Notes: generated by a model not told the origin, from the sequence alone. Positions 15,959-25,406 are shown, counted from the stretch's first letter. The stretch is DNA of 63,263 bases from Lishizhenia tianjinensis (GCA_945902115.1 CAMDLY010000007.1:1-63263), one strand, 5' to 3'. Numbers and translations are program-made.

Positions 15959-18900
15959 ACAGCCAGAAATTCTGTTGAACTAACATAATATAAATAAGCA
16001 TTTACAGGCTTGGGAAAAATATTTTTCAAGGCATCCCGGTAACCGCATAATTGCTTAATGTGTTCTGATTTGGCTAGGCCGGTTTTTATCTCTACTACGA
16101 CCACTTCAGCTGCCTTTATCCATATTTTGTCGGGCCGTATTAGTTCGTTGTCACCCGCAAGTATGGCCACCTCATTTAATTCTTCAATAATATTTTCATT
16201 TAAGGAAAGTTCTTCAGCCTTGCTGAAAAAATCTTTTGTATCGTGCGTTAATCTTTCGCTTAATTCAGCGTCAATTTCACCAGATTGAATTAACTGTTCT
16301 AGCGTTTCGTGTAATATAGATGGTTCTTCCATTAGTGAGATTAGCAAATGGAAGGCATTACCATATTTAATGTTTTGGGGTAGAACATCCTCTCTAGCCT
16401 GTTGAAAAACTATGTCCGGGTACCATAACCTATCTGCCATCGGTTTAGGATGAAAAAAAGAGACTTCTTTCCTCTGTTTTAACTGTGTAAGAGGTTTTTT
16501 AATCGGTGTACCTTTTACGATTTTTAAATTCTCCTTCGAAGCAGTATTGTTTACCATAGCTTCTAGGCATTCGTGAATTAGCTTACCTAGCTTATCTCCG
16601 TCTTGTGTATTGAAACCGTATAGTCGATGTTTTGGTCTAGTCAAAGCAACATAGAGCAAATTGATTTTATCTAATAAAATTAAATCAAGTTCTTCAATGG
16701 CAATGTCTTTGAGAATGTCGATCGGTGAATCCTTAGATAAAGTGGTGTACAAGATTTTATCTTCAGCAGAAACTAAATATTTACTAGTCGATTTAATGGA
16801 TGTATCAAAATTTAAAAATGGAAGAATTACAATTGGAAATTCCAAACCTTTCGATTTATGAATAGACATAATATTTATTGCACGATCTGTTTCCGGTAAA
16901 ACCAAGGCAAGTTTGTCTTTTTTTAATTCATAGTAATCCAGAAAAAAGCGAATATCTGCCTCATTTGTCAATTGAAACTCATAAATGAAATCTAAGATGT
17001 GGTGCACATAAGGGTCTTCTTCCTCGATCCACCCCATCAGCTTTATAAATTGTGTCATCAAATTATAAATACTTTCAAAAGAGAAGAAGAAGTCAGCTTC
17101 ACTTTTAAAATGCGTGGAAAGGAATTGCTGGTCGTTGAATACTTTTATTAATTTCCCTCTTGATATCACCTCTTTATTGAAAAACGACAAATAGTGAGGT
17201 AAATACTCCTCATCGTAGATTAATCTCAAATATGTTTCAGCAAAGCGTTTAGCTTCGGTTTCGTTGTTTGGTTTCACCCTTCTCTTTAGGTATGAAATCA
17301 TCAACTTAATTTTGAGATCGTATTGCACCAGCAAAGAATCTGACGAAACGACAGCATAACCATTTTGGGTTAGGTAATTGGCAATATTGTTACCTTGAAT
17401 ATTTTTTTCCGTCAAAATCGCAATATCCCCTAGCTTATATCCATCTGCTACGCAGCTATCGATTCTGTCTTTTATCGATTCATACAAAACTTCGTCTTTC
17501 ATCGGTTCTTTCAACGAATGGATTTCGACAAATCCCTCCTCTTTCGATTCTATTTCTTGAGTGAAACTCGCATAGAATTCAGAAGCTTTTGAGGACATTC
17601 TATCTTTTAGCAGGGCAAAGAATGAATTATTGAACTCTACAATTTCTTTCGCAGATCTGAAATTTTTTTCTAAATTCTTTAAAGTGCCCATACGTTTAAA
17701 GAATTCCGATTTTAAGGCAACAGAAGGACTTTTTTCCGGGTTGTAAAGGCCTGGAAGAGAGACGAATTGTTCTGCTTTTCCATTGTTAAAACGGTAAATA
17801 GACTGTTTCGGGTCACCGACAATAAGATTTTTATTGTCGTTACCTATAGATTCATGCAATAAAGGAATGAGATTCATCCATTGCAGTCGAGATGTATCTT
17901 GAAATTCATCCAATAAAAAATGTTTGAGACGGGTGCCAAGACGTTCGTAGATATATGGAGCCTCTTCTCCTTGCACAAGGGACCCGATCAACCTATTGAA
18001 GTCAGATATTCGAATAAGTTGCTGTTCTTTTTTTAATTGTTCCAGAACTGTGGATATTTCTTGAAGCAAGGCCATATTGAAAAAATGTTCCTTGTATTTC
18101 GTTAGTAATTGATATTCTGGTAATTGCTTTAGGTATTCATCATTGAGTTCCAATAATTTTCGTGAGAGATAAAGATCGAATATAGTTTCTTCCTCGTTTT
18201 TTATGCATCCTTTTATAATTGACTTACCAAGAAAACTCCCTTTCTTCTTATCTAAAACTGGAAATCGAGATTGCTCTCCTAATTTCATGAAATCGTTGTA
18301 AGCATTTCCTTTTTCGTGTAAATCACTCGCCGACAGTCCCAGAGAAATAAAATAATTGAACAAGTCCTGACACATTTTTGCCATTTCTTTATCCATTTTT
18401 CGAACCTTATTCGTGAGTTCAGTATAACGTTCAGTTGAAAAATCCAGTGTTCTAAGTTGATCAATTAGGCCGGTATATTTTTCATTACCGATGACTGAAG
18501 CAAAGTCAATGAGTTTATCCTTGAAATTCCATTTTTCCCCATCTTCAAGATTTGACATTGCATAAAAATGTAGGAGATTTGTCAAGTGACTTTCATCTGG
18601 CAAGCCAATTTTACTCATGATTAAATCTATAACATCTTCCAAGAGATTTTTTTCATTTAAGATTACGTCAAAGTCTCCGGGGATATCAAGATCTCTACTA
18701 AAAGAACGGATAAGTTTTAAATTGAATTTATCGATGGTCGAAACATGAAAATCTTCGTAATTGTGCAAGATTTCACGAAAGGCAACGGAGGATCGGCGGT
18801 GTAATTCTTCGGCAGTTATAGTGAGTATTTCTGTGAGTTTCTGTGATAATATTTCTGAGTCCGGGGACTTATTCACCAATTGATATAACCCATCAATAAT

Positions 18901-19113
18901 GCGGTTTTTCATTTCTAAAGCAGCCTTGTTGGTAAAAGTCATTGCAACGATAGACTTGAACTTTTTAGGTTGTTGTGTTTGCCGAAGTAAAATTTCTAAG
19001 TAAGTCAGCACCAAACGAAAAGTTTTACCACTGCCTGCGGAAGCGCTATAAACCAATAGAGGTCTATTTTCTGTTACTATATCATTTGCTTCTGAAAGCG
19101 TTCTTGAACTCAT
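15955..19113 (-). CDS. AddA/RecB-type UvrD-family helicase with C-terminal nuclease domain
   Basis: A 1052-residue superfamily 1A helicase-nuclease of the double-strand break repair type. Motifs in order: Walker A SASAGSGKT (about 23-31), AMTFTNKAALEMK, Walker B LLDEFQDTS, GDPKQSIYRF, MSIHKSKGLEFP and LLYVALTRPKHRL. The C-terminal 170 residues hold a PD-(D/E)XK nuclease: GNAFH, an Asp in RPDKIW, EIKTG and the trailing QLCGYRDAL. All catalytic positions appear present. The AddB-like partner that such proteins normally need is not adjacent. The gene is divergent from the MbnP-like gene (45 bp apart). Confidence 0.9.
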   Translation of the reverse strand: MSSRTLSEANDIVTENRPLLVYSASAGSGKTFRLVLTYLEILLRQTQQPKKFKSIVAMTFTNKAALEMKNRIIDGLYQLVNKSPDSEILSQKLTEILTITAEELHRRSSVAFREILHNYEDFHVSTIDKFNLKLIRSFSRDLDIPGDFDVILNEKNLLEDVIDLIMSKIGLPDESHLTNLLHFYAMSNLEDGEKWNFKDKLIDFASVIGNEKYTGLIDQLRTLDFSTERYTELTNKVRKMDKEMAKMCQDLFNYFISLGLSASDLHEKGNAYNDFMKLGEQSRFPVLDKKKGSFLGKSIIKGCIKNEEETIFDLYLSRKLLELNDEYLKQLPEYQLLTKYKEHFFNMALLQEISTVLEQLKKEQQLIRISDFNRLIGSLVQGEEAPYIYERLGTRLKHFLLDEFQDTSRLQWMNLIPLLHESIGNDNKNLIVGDPKQSIYRFNNGKAEQFVSLPGLYNPEKSPSVALKSEFFKRMGTLKNLEKNFRSAKEIVEFNNSFFALLKDRMSSKASEFYASFTQEIESKEEGFVEIHSLKEPMKDEVLYESIKDRIDSCVADGYKLGDIAILTEKNIQGNNIANYLTQNGYAVVSSDSLLVQYDLKIKLMISYLKRRVKPNNETEAKRFAETYLRLIYDEEYLPHYLSFFNKEVISRGKLIKVFNDQQFLSTHFKSEADFFFSFESIYNLMTQFIKLMGWIEEEDPYVHHILDFIYEFQLTNEADIRFFLDYYELKKDKLALVLPETDRAINIMSIHKSKGLEFPIVILPFLNFDTSIKSTSKYLVSAEDKILYTTLSKDSPIDILKDIAIEELDLILLDKINLLYVALTRPKHRLYGFNTQDGDKLGKLIHECLEAMVNNTASKENLKIVKGTPIKKPLTQLKQRKEVSFFHPKPMADRLWYPDIVFQQAREDVLPQNIKYGNAFHLLISLMEEPSILHETLEQLIQSGEIDAELSERLTHDTKDFFSKAEELSLNENIIEELNEVAILAGDNELIRPDKIWIKAAEVVVVEIKTGLAKSEHIKQLCGYRDALKNIFPKPVNAYLYYVSSTEFLAV

Positions 19114-19158
19114 ATGTTAAAGTTAGGAAATAAATTTTTTTTAATTAAATTTGTTACC
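19114..19158. promoter_or_regulatory. Compact divergent promoter region (helicase / MbnP-like gene)
   Basis: Only 45 bp separate the two divergent start codons. On the minus strand TAACTTTA (19118-19125) stands 4 nt before the helicase ATG; on the plus strand TAAATTTG (19146-19153) stands 5 nt before the MbnP-like ATG. Both transcripts would have almost no 5' leader. Confidence 0.45.
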
Positions 19159-19911
19159 ATGAGATATTACGTAATTATAGGCATTATATCACTTTTTTCC
19201 TTGATTTCTTGCAAGAAAAATAATCCTAACCCGGAGACGAAAATAGATTACTTGGAAATTGACATGCTTCCTTTTTACGGCAGCAATGGGAATGACCTTC
19301 TTGAGCTTGATAGTGTTTACAACACACCTGAAGGTTACAGGGTGAAATTCACCGATATAAAATGTTATTTTACTTTTTTATCCAACGGAAGCACACTACT
19401 TTCACAAGCTGCCTATTTTGATTTTCGTGAGAAAGGAAATCAATTGCTAAGAGTGGAGGGGGATTACTCAAAGTTTTCTTCTATTCAAGGAATCATAGGT
19501 GTAGATTCAAGCCTCAATCACGACGATCCCTCTGCATTTCCAAACGACAGCCCATTAAATATCAGTAATGCCGGTCAAATGCATTGGGGATGGAATACTG
19601 GCTATATATTTTTCAATATTGAAGGCAAGGCAGACACAATAACAGATGGTGTTGATAATTTGAACCATAGTTTTAGTTTTCACATAGGAACTGATAATTA
19701 CGATCAACCATTCAACTTTAGTAATTTGACATGGGTCGACTTAGGAAATAATACTCACCGATTACAATGGAAGTTGAATATGTTTAGTTTTTTACACACA
19801 ATAAATCCAGTTGACTTGAAAACTGAATTTTTAACCCATACAGGAGCCGGTCAGCAGACATTAACTGAGAAGATAACTTCTAATTTTGGTCAAAGTATAA
19901 GCCCGTTCTGA
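19159..19911 (+). CDS. MbnP-like copper-binding lipoprotein
   Basis: A 250-residue protein with lipobox LISC (cysteine 18). The mature domain carries the MbnP family signature: GVDSSLN (about 114-120), DDPSAFPNDSPLN, and MHWGWNTGY (141-149) followed by a His in FSFHIG. Characterised MbnP proteins bind copper after a partner MbnH converts a tryptophan to kynurenine. The two Trp in the MHWGW motif are obvious candidates, but which one is modified cannot be read from sequence. The ATG at 19159 is preferred because it creates the signal peptide. Its TGA stop overlaps the ATG of the MbnH-like gene. Confidence 0.85.
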   Translation: MRYYVIIGIISLFSLISCKKNNPNPETKIDYLEIDMLPFYGSNGNDLLELDSVYNTPEGYRVKFTDIKCYFTFLSNGSTLLSQAAYFDFREKGNQLLRVEGDYSKFSSIQGIIGVDSSLNHDDPSAFPNDSPLNISNAGQMHWGWNTGYIFFNIEGKADTITDGVDNLNHSFSFHIGTDNYDQPFNFSNLTWVDLGNNTHRLQWKLNMFSFLHTINPVDLKTEFLTHTGAGQQTLTEKITSNFGQSISPF

Positions 19912-20987
19912 TGAAAAACATCATCTTTTGTTGCCTTATTTCTCTACTTATTTTTTCGTGCAAAAAAGATAAAACAACATTCTTACCTACACCCTACACT
20001 TTACAAATCCCGTCGCACTTTCCTGATATGATTATTCCGTCTGACAATCCAATGACGGTGGAAGGTGTTGAATTGGGAAGATTTTTATTTTACGAGAAAA
20101 GATTGAGCGGCGATAATTCCATGAATTGCGCCAGTTGTCATTTACCGACAGCATCATTCTCTGATCCAAATCAATTTTCTACCGGTATAGACGGAATACA
20201 AGGGACGAGACACTCCATGGCGATTATTAATTTAGGGTGGGAAGATCTATTTTTTTGGGATGGAAGAAAGAGCTCCTTGGAAGATCAAATTCTTGAACCG
20301 GTGTCGAATCCAATTGAAATGCACCAAAGTTGGAAGAAAACTGTGGAAAAACTCAATGCTGACAATGAATATCGGAATCTCTTTTTTAAAGCATTTGGTG
20401 AAGAGGGGATAGATTCTATTAAGGCAACAAAAGCAATAGCACAGTTTATAAGGACCTTAATTTCTGGAGAATCAAAATTTGATGTGATGTATAAATATGA
20501 AAACAACATGTCTTTGACGGCTACCGAGCAAAGTACCTTGCAATCCATAGACGTAGAAGAATGGGCTGGATATGATTTGTTCAAAAGCTTAAATGGTGCA
20601 GATTGCTTTCATTGCCATAATGGGCCATTGATGAGGGTTAAAAAGTTTTCTAATAACGGATTGATTCCAAATGAGATTAATGACAAAGGAAGAGCCATTG
20701 TAACCAATAACCCGGAAGATAATTATAAATTTAAAGTTCCAACTTTGCGCAATATAGCTCTTACTGCCCCTTATATGCATGATGGGAGATTCTCTACCTT
20801 GGATCAAGTTATTGAACACTACTCTAGTGGAATTCATATGAGTCCTACCATTGATCCATTGATCGAATTTGGTAGTCAAGGAGGGGTGCAACTAGATGCT
20901 CAAGAAAAGTACCTACTCAAGAAATTTTTACTAACATTGACAGACCAGAAATTCTTAAATAATCCAAATTTTCAAGATCCAAACTGA
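19911..20987 (+). CDS. MbnH-like diheme cytochrome c peroxidase/MauG-family lipoprotein
   Basis: A 358-residue protein with lipobox IFSC (cysteine 17) and two c-type heme sites, CASCH at 73-77 and CFHCH at 232-236. The segments NLGWEDLFFWDGR and APYMHDGRF (about 285-294) are typical of the bacterial CcpA/MauG superfamily. Placed directly after an MbnP-like gene with a TGATG overlap, it is best read as the MbnH partner that oxidises a tryptophan of MbnP, rather than a stand-alone peroxidase. The type of axial ligand and thus the chemistry need experiment. Confidence 0.88.
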   Translation: MKNIIFCCLISLLIFSCKKDKTTFLPTPYTLQIPSHFPDMIIPSDNPMTVEGVELGRFLFYEKRLSGDNSMNCASCHLPTASFSDPNQFSTGIDGIQGTRHSMAIINLGWEDLFFWDGRKSSLEDQILEPVSNPIEMHQSWKKTVEKLNADNEYRNLFFKAFGEEGIDSIKATKAIAQFIRTLISGESKFDVMYKYENNMSLTATEQSTLQSIDVEEWAGYDLFKSLNGADCFHCHNGPLMRVKKFSNNGLIPNEINDKGRAIVTNNPEDNYKFKVPTLRNIALTAPYMHDGRFSTLDQVIEHYSSGIHMSPTIDPLIEFGSQGGVQLDAQEKYLLKKFLLTLTDQKFLNNPNFQDPN

Positions 20988-20988
20988 T

Positions 20989-22410
20989 ATGGGAGAAAAA
21001 TCAAGATTCACAACGGAGGAGAAAGCACTAAAAATTAATTTAACTAAAGATATTTATGGGTGTTTCGCTGAAATTGGTGCCGGTCAGGAAGTTGCCGCCA
21101 ACTTTTTTAAAGCAGGTGGAAGTTCAGGTACTATTGCGTTTACACAGTCTGCATACGACATGAAAGTTTCTGATTCCTTGTACGGTGAGACACTGCGTTA
21201 TGTTTGTGAGGAACGCCTGGAAACGATGTTAGATACGGAGTATAAAAATATTGCGAAAACGCTGCCAGGAAAACACACCGAAGCTCGTTTTTTTGCCTTT
21301 TGCAATACAGTTGAATCACTAAATTACCATAAAACTAATCAAGGACAAGGTTGGGTTGGCATTCGGTTCCAATTACACTTGAATGGCCCTGTAAATGATA
21401 TTATTCTTCATATCAATATGCATGATAATAGCCACAAGGGACAACAAGAGGCAATAGGTATTTTGGGGGTAAATTTAATTTATTCAGCCTTTTTTCATAC
21501 GGAGGATTTAAATGAATTTCTGGATGTTTTAGTTCAAAGGATTCCGCGGGAACGCTTGGAGATTGATATGCTGAGAGTTTCAGGCCCAGACTTTGAGAAC
21601 GTAGATAATAGAATAATTGCCTTGAACTTGGTAAAAAGGGGAATCACTGATGCTACCATGTTTGATTTAGCAAAGCAGGTTTTACAGCCGGCCACGGCAC
21701 TGTATAAAAAAAATATCTTGTTAATGAGAGGGAGGTTTAGACCCGTTACGAAAGTACACATTGACATGATTGAAAAAGGTAGAAAAGCCTTCTTAAAAGA
21801 GAAAAGGGTTAAGGACGAACGTTTGGAGGTTATTTTTGAGCTTACGCTAAAAGATTTAACAGCCGATGGTAAAATTTCTGATAAAGATTTTATTGACAGG
21901 GCGGAACTACTGAGTTCTTTGGGTTACACAGTAATGATTTCTAATTACTTGAAGCATTATAAAATGGTTGAGTATTTGGCTCCGATTGCCAAAGGAAATT
22001 TAATTGGGGTAATCTTGGGAGTATACAATTTACACACAATATTCGATGAACGCTATTATGATAATTTACCAGGCGGATTGTTGGAGGCCTTTGGTAGAGG
22101 ATTCGGTCATAATGTGAAACTCTACGTGTATCCTGCGGTTAATGTTGAGGATGGTACACAATATGATTTAGATAATATTGTTCTACCCGAGAATCTCTAC
22201 GGGTTACTTCAATATATGAAGGATAATGACAAGATGGCTTCAATTAAAGAATTTGATAAGGATTTACTTCATATTTTCTCAGACGATGTATTGATGAAAA
22301 TAAATGCTGGTGCCAGTAGTTGGGAGGATGACGTCCCCGAAGAGGTGGCAAAAGCGATTAAGTTCTTCGAACTTTTTGGTTATCACCAAGCTAAAGTGCT
22401 GTCTAATTAA
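20989..22410 (+). CDS. Conserved protein of unknown function (often mislabelled TonB-dependent receptor)
   Basis: A 473-residue protein without signal peptide or barrel strands, so probably cytoplasmic. It shows the strongly conserved start ALKINLTKDIYGCFAEIGAG, YVCEERLETMLD, then MRGRFRPVTKVHIDM near residue 245 and NLPGGLLEAFGR near 360. I recognise this as a family widespread in Bacteroidota and other phyla that databases often call TonB-dependent receptor without structural reason. The GRFRPVT-x-x-H stretch faintly resembles a nucleotidyltransferase motif but lacks the second histidine. It starts one base after mbnH and overlaps the WYL regulator gene by one base. Confidence 0.8.
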   Translation: MGEKSRFTTEEKALKINLTKDIYGCFAEIGAGQEVAANFFKAGGSSGTIAFTQSAYDMKVSDSLYGETLRYVCEERLETMLDTEYKNIAKTLPGKHTEARFFAFCNTVESLNYHKTNQGQGWVGIRFQLHLNGPVNDIILHINMHDNSHKGQQEAIGILGVNLIYSAFFHTEDLNEFLDVLVQRIPRERLEIDMLRVSGPDFENVDNRIIALNLVKRGITDATMFDLAKQVLQPATALYKKNILLMRGRFRPVTKVHIDMIEKGRKAFLKEKRVKDERLEVIFELTLKDLTADGKISDKDFIDRAELLSSLGYTVMISNYLKHYKMVEYLAPIAKGNLIGVILGVYNLHTIFDERYYDNLPGGLLEAFGRGFGHNVKLYVYPAVNVEDGTQYDLDNIVLPENLYGLLQYMKDNDKMASIKEFDKDLLHIFSDDVLMKINAGASSWEDDVPEEVAKAIKFFELFGYHQAKVLSN

Positions 22411-23411
22411 TGCCTCACATAAAAAATGCATTTATTCGTTACAGAATTATTGACAGGATGATTCGTAACCGTTATAAACCGTTTCCCTCAAAACAAGAAA
22501 TGAGAGAGGCTTGTGAGGACGCTTTATATGGTGACTCTCACGGCAATCATATTTGCGATTCGACGATAGAAAAAGATATGTTTGCTATGAGGATGGAGCA
22601 TGACGCCCCTATACGTTACAGTAAATCAAAAGGAGGGTATTATTACGAGGATGCAGATTTCAGCATAAATGATATCCCTTTATCAGAGGATGAATTAAAT
22701 TCTATTAAGTTCGCTCTAAATACATTGCAGCAATTTCGAGAAGTGCCATTCTTTCAACAGTTTGGTTCTGCTATAGATAAAATAGTCAATCGTGTATCGG
22801 TTGAATCTACTACAGAAGACGCCCATCGCTTTATTCAATTTGAATCTTCGGCCTCCGTACAAGGAAGTGAGTTTTTGCCCGTGTTGTTAGAAGCTATTCA
22901 AGCACAAAAAAAAGTTTGGTTTCTTTATGCCTCATTTATTTCGTTCGAAGAAAAGCCACGGAAAGTTTCTCCATTACTCTTGAAAGAATACCGAAATAGG
23001 TGGTATTTAGTTTCTTACGATTCATCAAAAAAGGATGTAATCACATTTGGATTAGACAGGATGAAAGATGTCATGGTAACTGAAGAACAAGCAGACGTCC
23101 CCGATGATTTCTCAAGTGATCGGTATTTTCAACATACTGTTGGTATTACAGCATACAAAGGCGAACCTTCTTTGGTCAGGATTAAGGCACAACCAGTTGC
23201 TGCCAGATATATTGACTCACAACCTTTTCACCCGTCGCAGCGAATGATTACTGAAAAAGAAATATTCATCTTCGAATTGAAAATTCTTATTTCGGAAGAG
23301 TTTATCCGTGCGCTATTAGGATTCGCTGGCGAAGTGGAGGTTCTTGCTCCCGAAAGCTTACGGAATGAAATACGTCAAAGGGCTCAGGTAATGTTTGCCA
23401 ATTACCGTTAA
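22410..23411 (+). CDS. WYL-domain transcriptional regulator
   Basis: A 333-residue protein with an N-terminal helix-turn-helix-like region (about 1-75) and a WYL domain around residues 155-240, where the eponymous motif reads VWFLYASF. It closes with a C-terminal WCX-like extension. WYL regulators bind nucleic acids or nucleotides and control repair, defence or metabolism genes. Its start overlaps the stop of the preceding unknown-function gene (TAATG), so the two are probably co-expressed and may act together. Confidence 0.88.
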   Translation: MPHIKNAFIRYRIIDRMIRNRYKPFPSKQEMREACEDALYGDSHGNHICDSTIEKDMFAMRMEHDAPIRYSKSKGGYYYEDADFSINDIPLSEDELNSIKFALNTLQQFREVPFFQQFGSAIDKIVNRVSVESTTEDAHRFIQFESSASVQGSEFLPVLLEAIQAQKKVWFLYASFISFEEKPRKVSPLLLKEYRNRWYLVSYDSSKKDVITFGLDRMKDVMVTEEQADVPDDFSSDRYFQHTVGITAYKGEPSLVRIKAQPVAARYIDSQPFHPSQRMITEKEIFIFELKILISEEFIRALLGFAGEVEVLAPESLRNEIRQRAQVMFANYR

Positions 23412-23429
23412 ATGAAAGACTGTTTACCC

Positions 23430-23462
23430 TTTGTCAATATCTAAATTTCTCGATTAACTTTG
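23430..23462 (+). promoter_or_regulatory. Promoter of the enoyl-CoA hydratase gene
   Basis: TTTG (23430-23433), 21 bases, then TAACTTTG (23455-23462): a full match to the Bacteroidota promoter consensus. The box ends 4 nt before the ATG at 23467, so transcription should start at or next to the start codon. Confidence 0.65.
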
Positions 23463-23466
23463 TCTT

Positions 23467-24240
23467 ATGGAAATTGTACAATCACTGAGTAATGGAGTTT
23501 GCACACTCACGTTAAATAGACCAACAGTATTTAATTCGTTTAATCAGGCGATGGCTTTGGCGTTGCAGTCAGCTTTGGACAAATGTGCCGCTGACGAGAA
23601 TGTGCGTGCTATTGTCATAACAGGAGAAGGAAAAGCCTTTTGTGCGGGTCAAGATTTAGCGGAGGCGACTGATCCGAATGGACCAGCATTACAGCAAATC
23701 GTGAGAGATCATTACAATCCGATTATTCTAAAAATAAGGAACATAGAGAAACCTGTAATTGCCGCTGTGAATGGCGTTGCGGCTGGGGCAGGAGCGAATA
23801 TTGCACTTGCCTGTGATATAACCATTGCAAAAAAATCTGCTTCTTTTATTCAGGCGTTTTCCAAAATTGGGTTAATCCCGGATTCAGGCGGCACTTTTTT
23901 TCTACCACGTATTATAGGCTTGCAAAAAGCACTAGCACTGATGATGACCGGCGACAAAGTAGGAGCGGAAGAAGCAGAAAACTTGGGTATGATTTATAAG
24001 GCAGTCGAAGATGAGGAATTTCTATCTTTTGTATTAAACTTTGCTGAGCAAATTGCTTCAATGCCCACTAGAGGACTGGGTCTAACAAAAAAGGCCATGA
24101 ATACTTCTTTTACAAATACCTTAGAAGCACAATTAAATGTTGAGGAGTTGTTACAAACCGAAGCAGGAACCACCGCAGATTTTAAAGAAGGGGTAAACGC
24201 ATTTTTAGAGAAAAGAAAACCTGAATTTAAAGGAAAATAA
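23467..24240 (+). CDS. Enoyl-CoA hydratase/isomerase, PaaG-like
   Basis: A 257-residue crotonase-fold protein with the CoA-binding and oxyanion motifs KAFCAGQDL and NGVAAGAGANIALACD, and the acidic residue in KIGLIPDSGGTFFLP typical of PaaG (ring 1,2-epoxyphenylacetyl-CoA isomerase). The next gene is a PaaH-like dehydrogenase, so a role in aromatic or fatty acyl-CoA breakdown is likely. The paaABCDE oxygenase genes are not in the window, so phenylacetate as substrate is not established. Confidence 0.85.
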   Translation: MEIVQSLSNGVCTLTLNRPTVFNSFNQAMALALQSALDKCAADENVRAIVITGEGKAFCAGQDLAEATDPNGPALQQIVRDHYNPIILKIRNIEKPVIAAVNGVAAGAGANIALACDITIAKKSASFIQAFSKIGLIPDSGGTFFLPRIIGLQKALALMMTGDKVGAEEAENLGMIYKAVEDEEFLSFVLNFAEQIASMPTRGLGLTKKAMNTSFTNTLEAQLNVEELLQTEAGTTADFKEGVNAFLEKRKPEFKGK

Positions 24241-24241
24241 T

Positions 24242-25381
24242 ATGCTAATTGGAGTTTTAGGTGCCGGTACAATGGGAGCGGGAATAGCACAGGTTGCTGC
24301 TCAAAATGGTCATCAGGTGATACTGGTAGATACCAATGATGAACAATTGCAAAAAGCTCAGAAACAATTGTCGGATACAATGCTGAGATTGATTGAAAAG
24401 CAAAAGGTAACTAAAGAGAAATCATCTGCTATACAAGCCGCGATTTCATATACAACTGTCTTGTCTGATTTTGCCCCTTGTGGATTGGTCATCGAGGCAA
24501 TTGTGGAGAATCTAGCAGTTAAGCACGAGGTGTTTTCACAGTTAGAAAAAGTAGTGAGTGATACGTGTATCTTGGCATCAAATACATCTTCTTTGTCTAT
24601 TGCGTCCATTGGTGGGGTGCTGAAAAAAGCAAACCGAGTAATTGGCATTCACTTTTTCAACCCAGCGCCATTGATGCCTTTGGTAGAAATAATTCCTGCT
24701 GTACAAACCGAAAACGCAATCCTTGAGCAGGCAGTTTCATTAGTTAAGTCATGGGGTAAAACAGTAGTCGTATGCAAAGACACGCCAGGTTTTATCGTGA
24801 ATAGGGTAGCTAGACCATTTTATGGCGAGGCCTTGAGAATTTACGAAGAAGGAATTGCGGACTTTGCCACGATCGATTGGGCCATGACAGAAATAGGAGG
24901 ATTTAAAATGGGACCTTTTACTTTGATGGATTACATTGGAAACGATGTAAACTACGCGGTAACGGAGTCTGTTTTCGAAGCTTTTTATTACGATCCGCGT
25001 TTTAAGCCTTCGTTTACGCAAAAGCGCCATAAAGAGGCGGGTTATTACGGAAGAAAGACTGGCAGAGGATATTACGATTATTCGGAGGGAGCAATTATTC
25101 CAACACCAACTAAAGATTATGTGCTCGGTCAACAAATTGTAGATAGAATTTTGGCAATGCTCATCAATGAGGCCTACGATGCAGTTTTCATGCAAGTAGC
25201 CACCGCTGAGGCGGTTGATTTGGCTATGACTAAAGGCGTGAATTACCCGAAAGGATTGATTGAATGGTCCAAGGAAATTGGAACGAAAGAAATCTTGTGC
25301 CGTTTAGAGAAGCTATTCTTATTTTATGGTGAAGATCGCTACCGTCCCAATCCTCTGTTGAGAAATAATGTTTTTCTTTAA
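24242..25381 (+). CDS. 3-hydroxyacyl-CoA dehydrogenase, PaaH-like
   Basis: A 379-residue NAD-dependent dehydrogenase with a Rossmann motif GAGTMGAGIAQVAAQNGH at the N-terminus, the catalytic histidine in IGIHFFNPAPLMPLVEI, and FIVNRVARPFYGEALRI in the C-terminal domain. It is longer than plain 3-hydroxybutyryl-CoA dehydrogenases because a second, shorter C-terminal domain is present. It begins one base after the hydratase gene; together they catalyse successive hydration/isomerisation and oxidation steps. Confidence 0.9.
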   Translation: MLIGVLGAGTMGAGIAQVAAQNGHQVILVDTNDEQLQKAQKQLSDTMLRLIEKQKVTKEKSSAIQAAISYTTVLSDFAPCGLVIEAIVENLAVKHEVFSQLEKVVSDTCILASNTSSLSIASIGGVLKKANRVIGIHFFNPAPLMPLVEIIPAVQTENAILEQAVSLVKSWGKTVVVCKDTPGFIVNRVARPFYGEALRIYEEGIADFATIDWAMTEIGGFKMGPFTLMDYIGNDVNYAVTESVFEAFYYDPRFKPSFTQKRHKEAGYYGRKTGRGYYDYSEGAIIPTPTKDYVLGQQIVDRILAMLINEAYDAVFMQVATAEAVDLAMTKGVNYPKGLIEWSKEIGTKEILCRLEKLFLFYGEDRYRPNPLLRNNVFL

Positions 25382-25406
25382 TCTTTTCCCTTTCGTCTAT
25401 ATTAGT

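Noticed and set aside
23467..25381. Complete phenylacetate degradation locus
   Set aside because: Only PaaG- and PaaH-like genes are present; the ring-activating oxygenase genes are missing.
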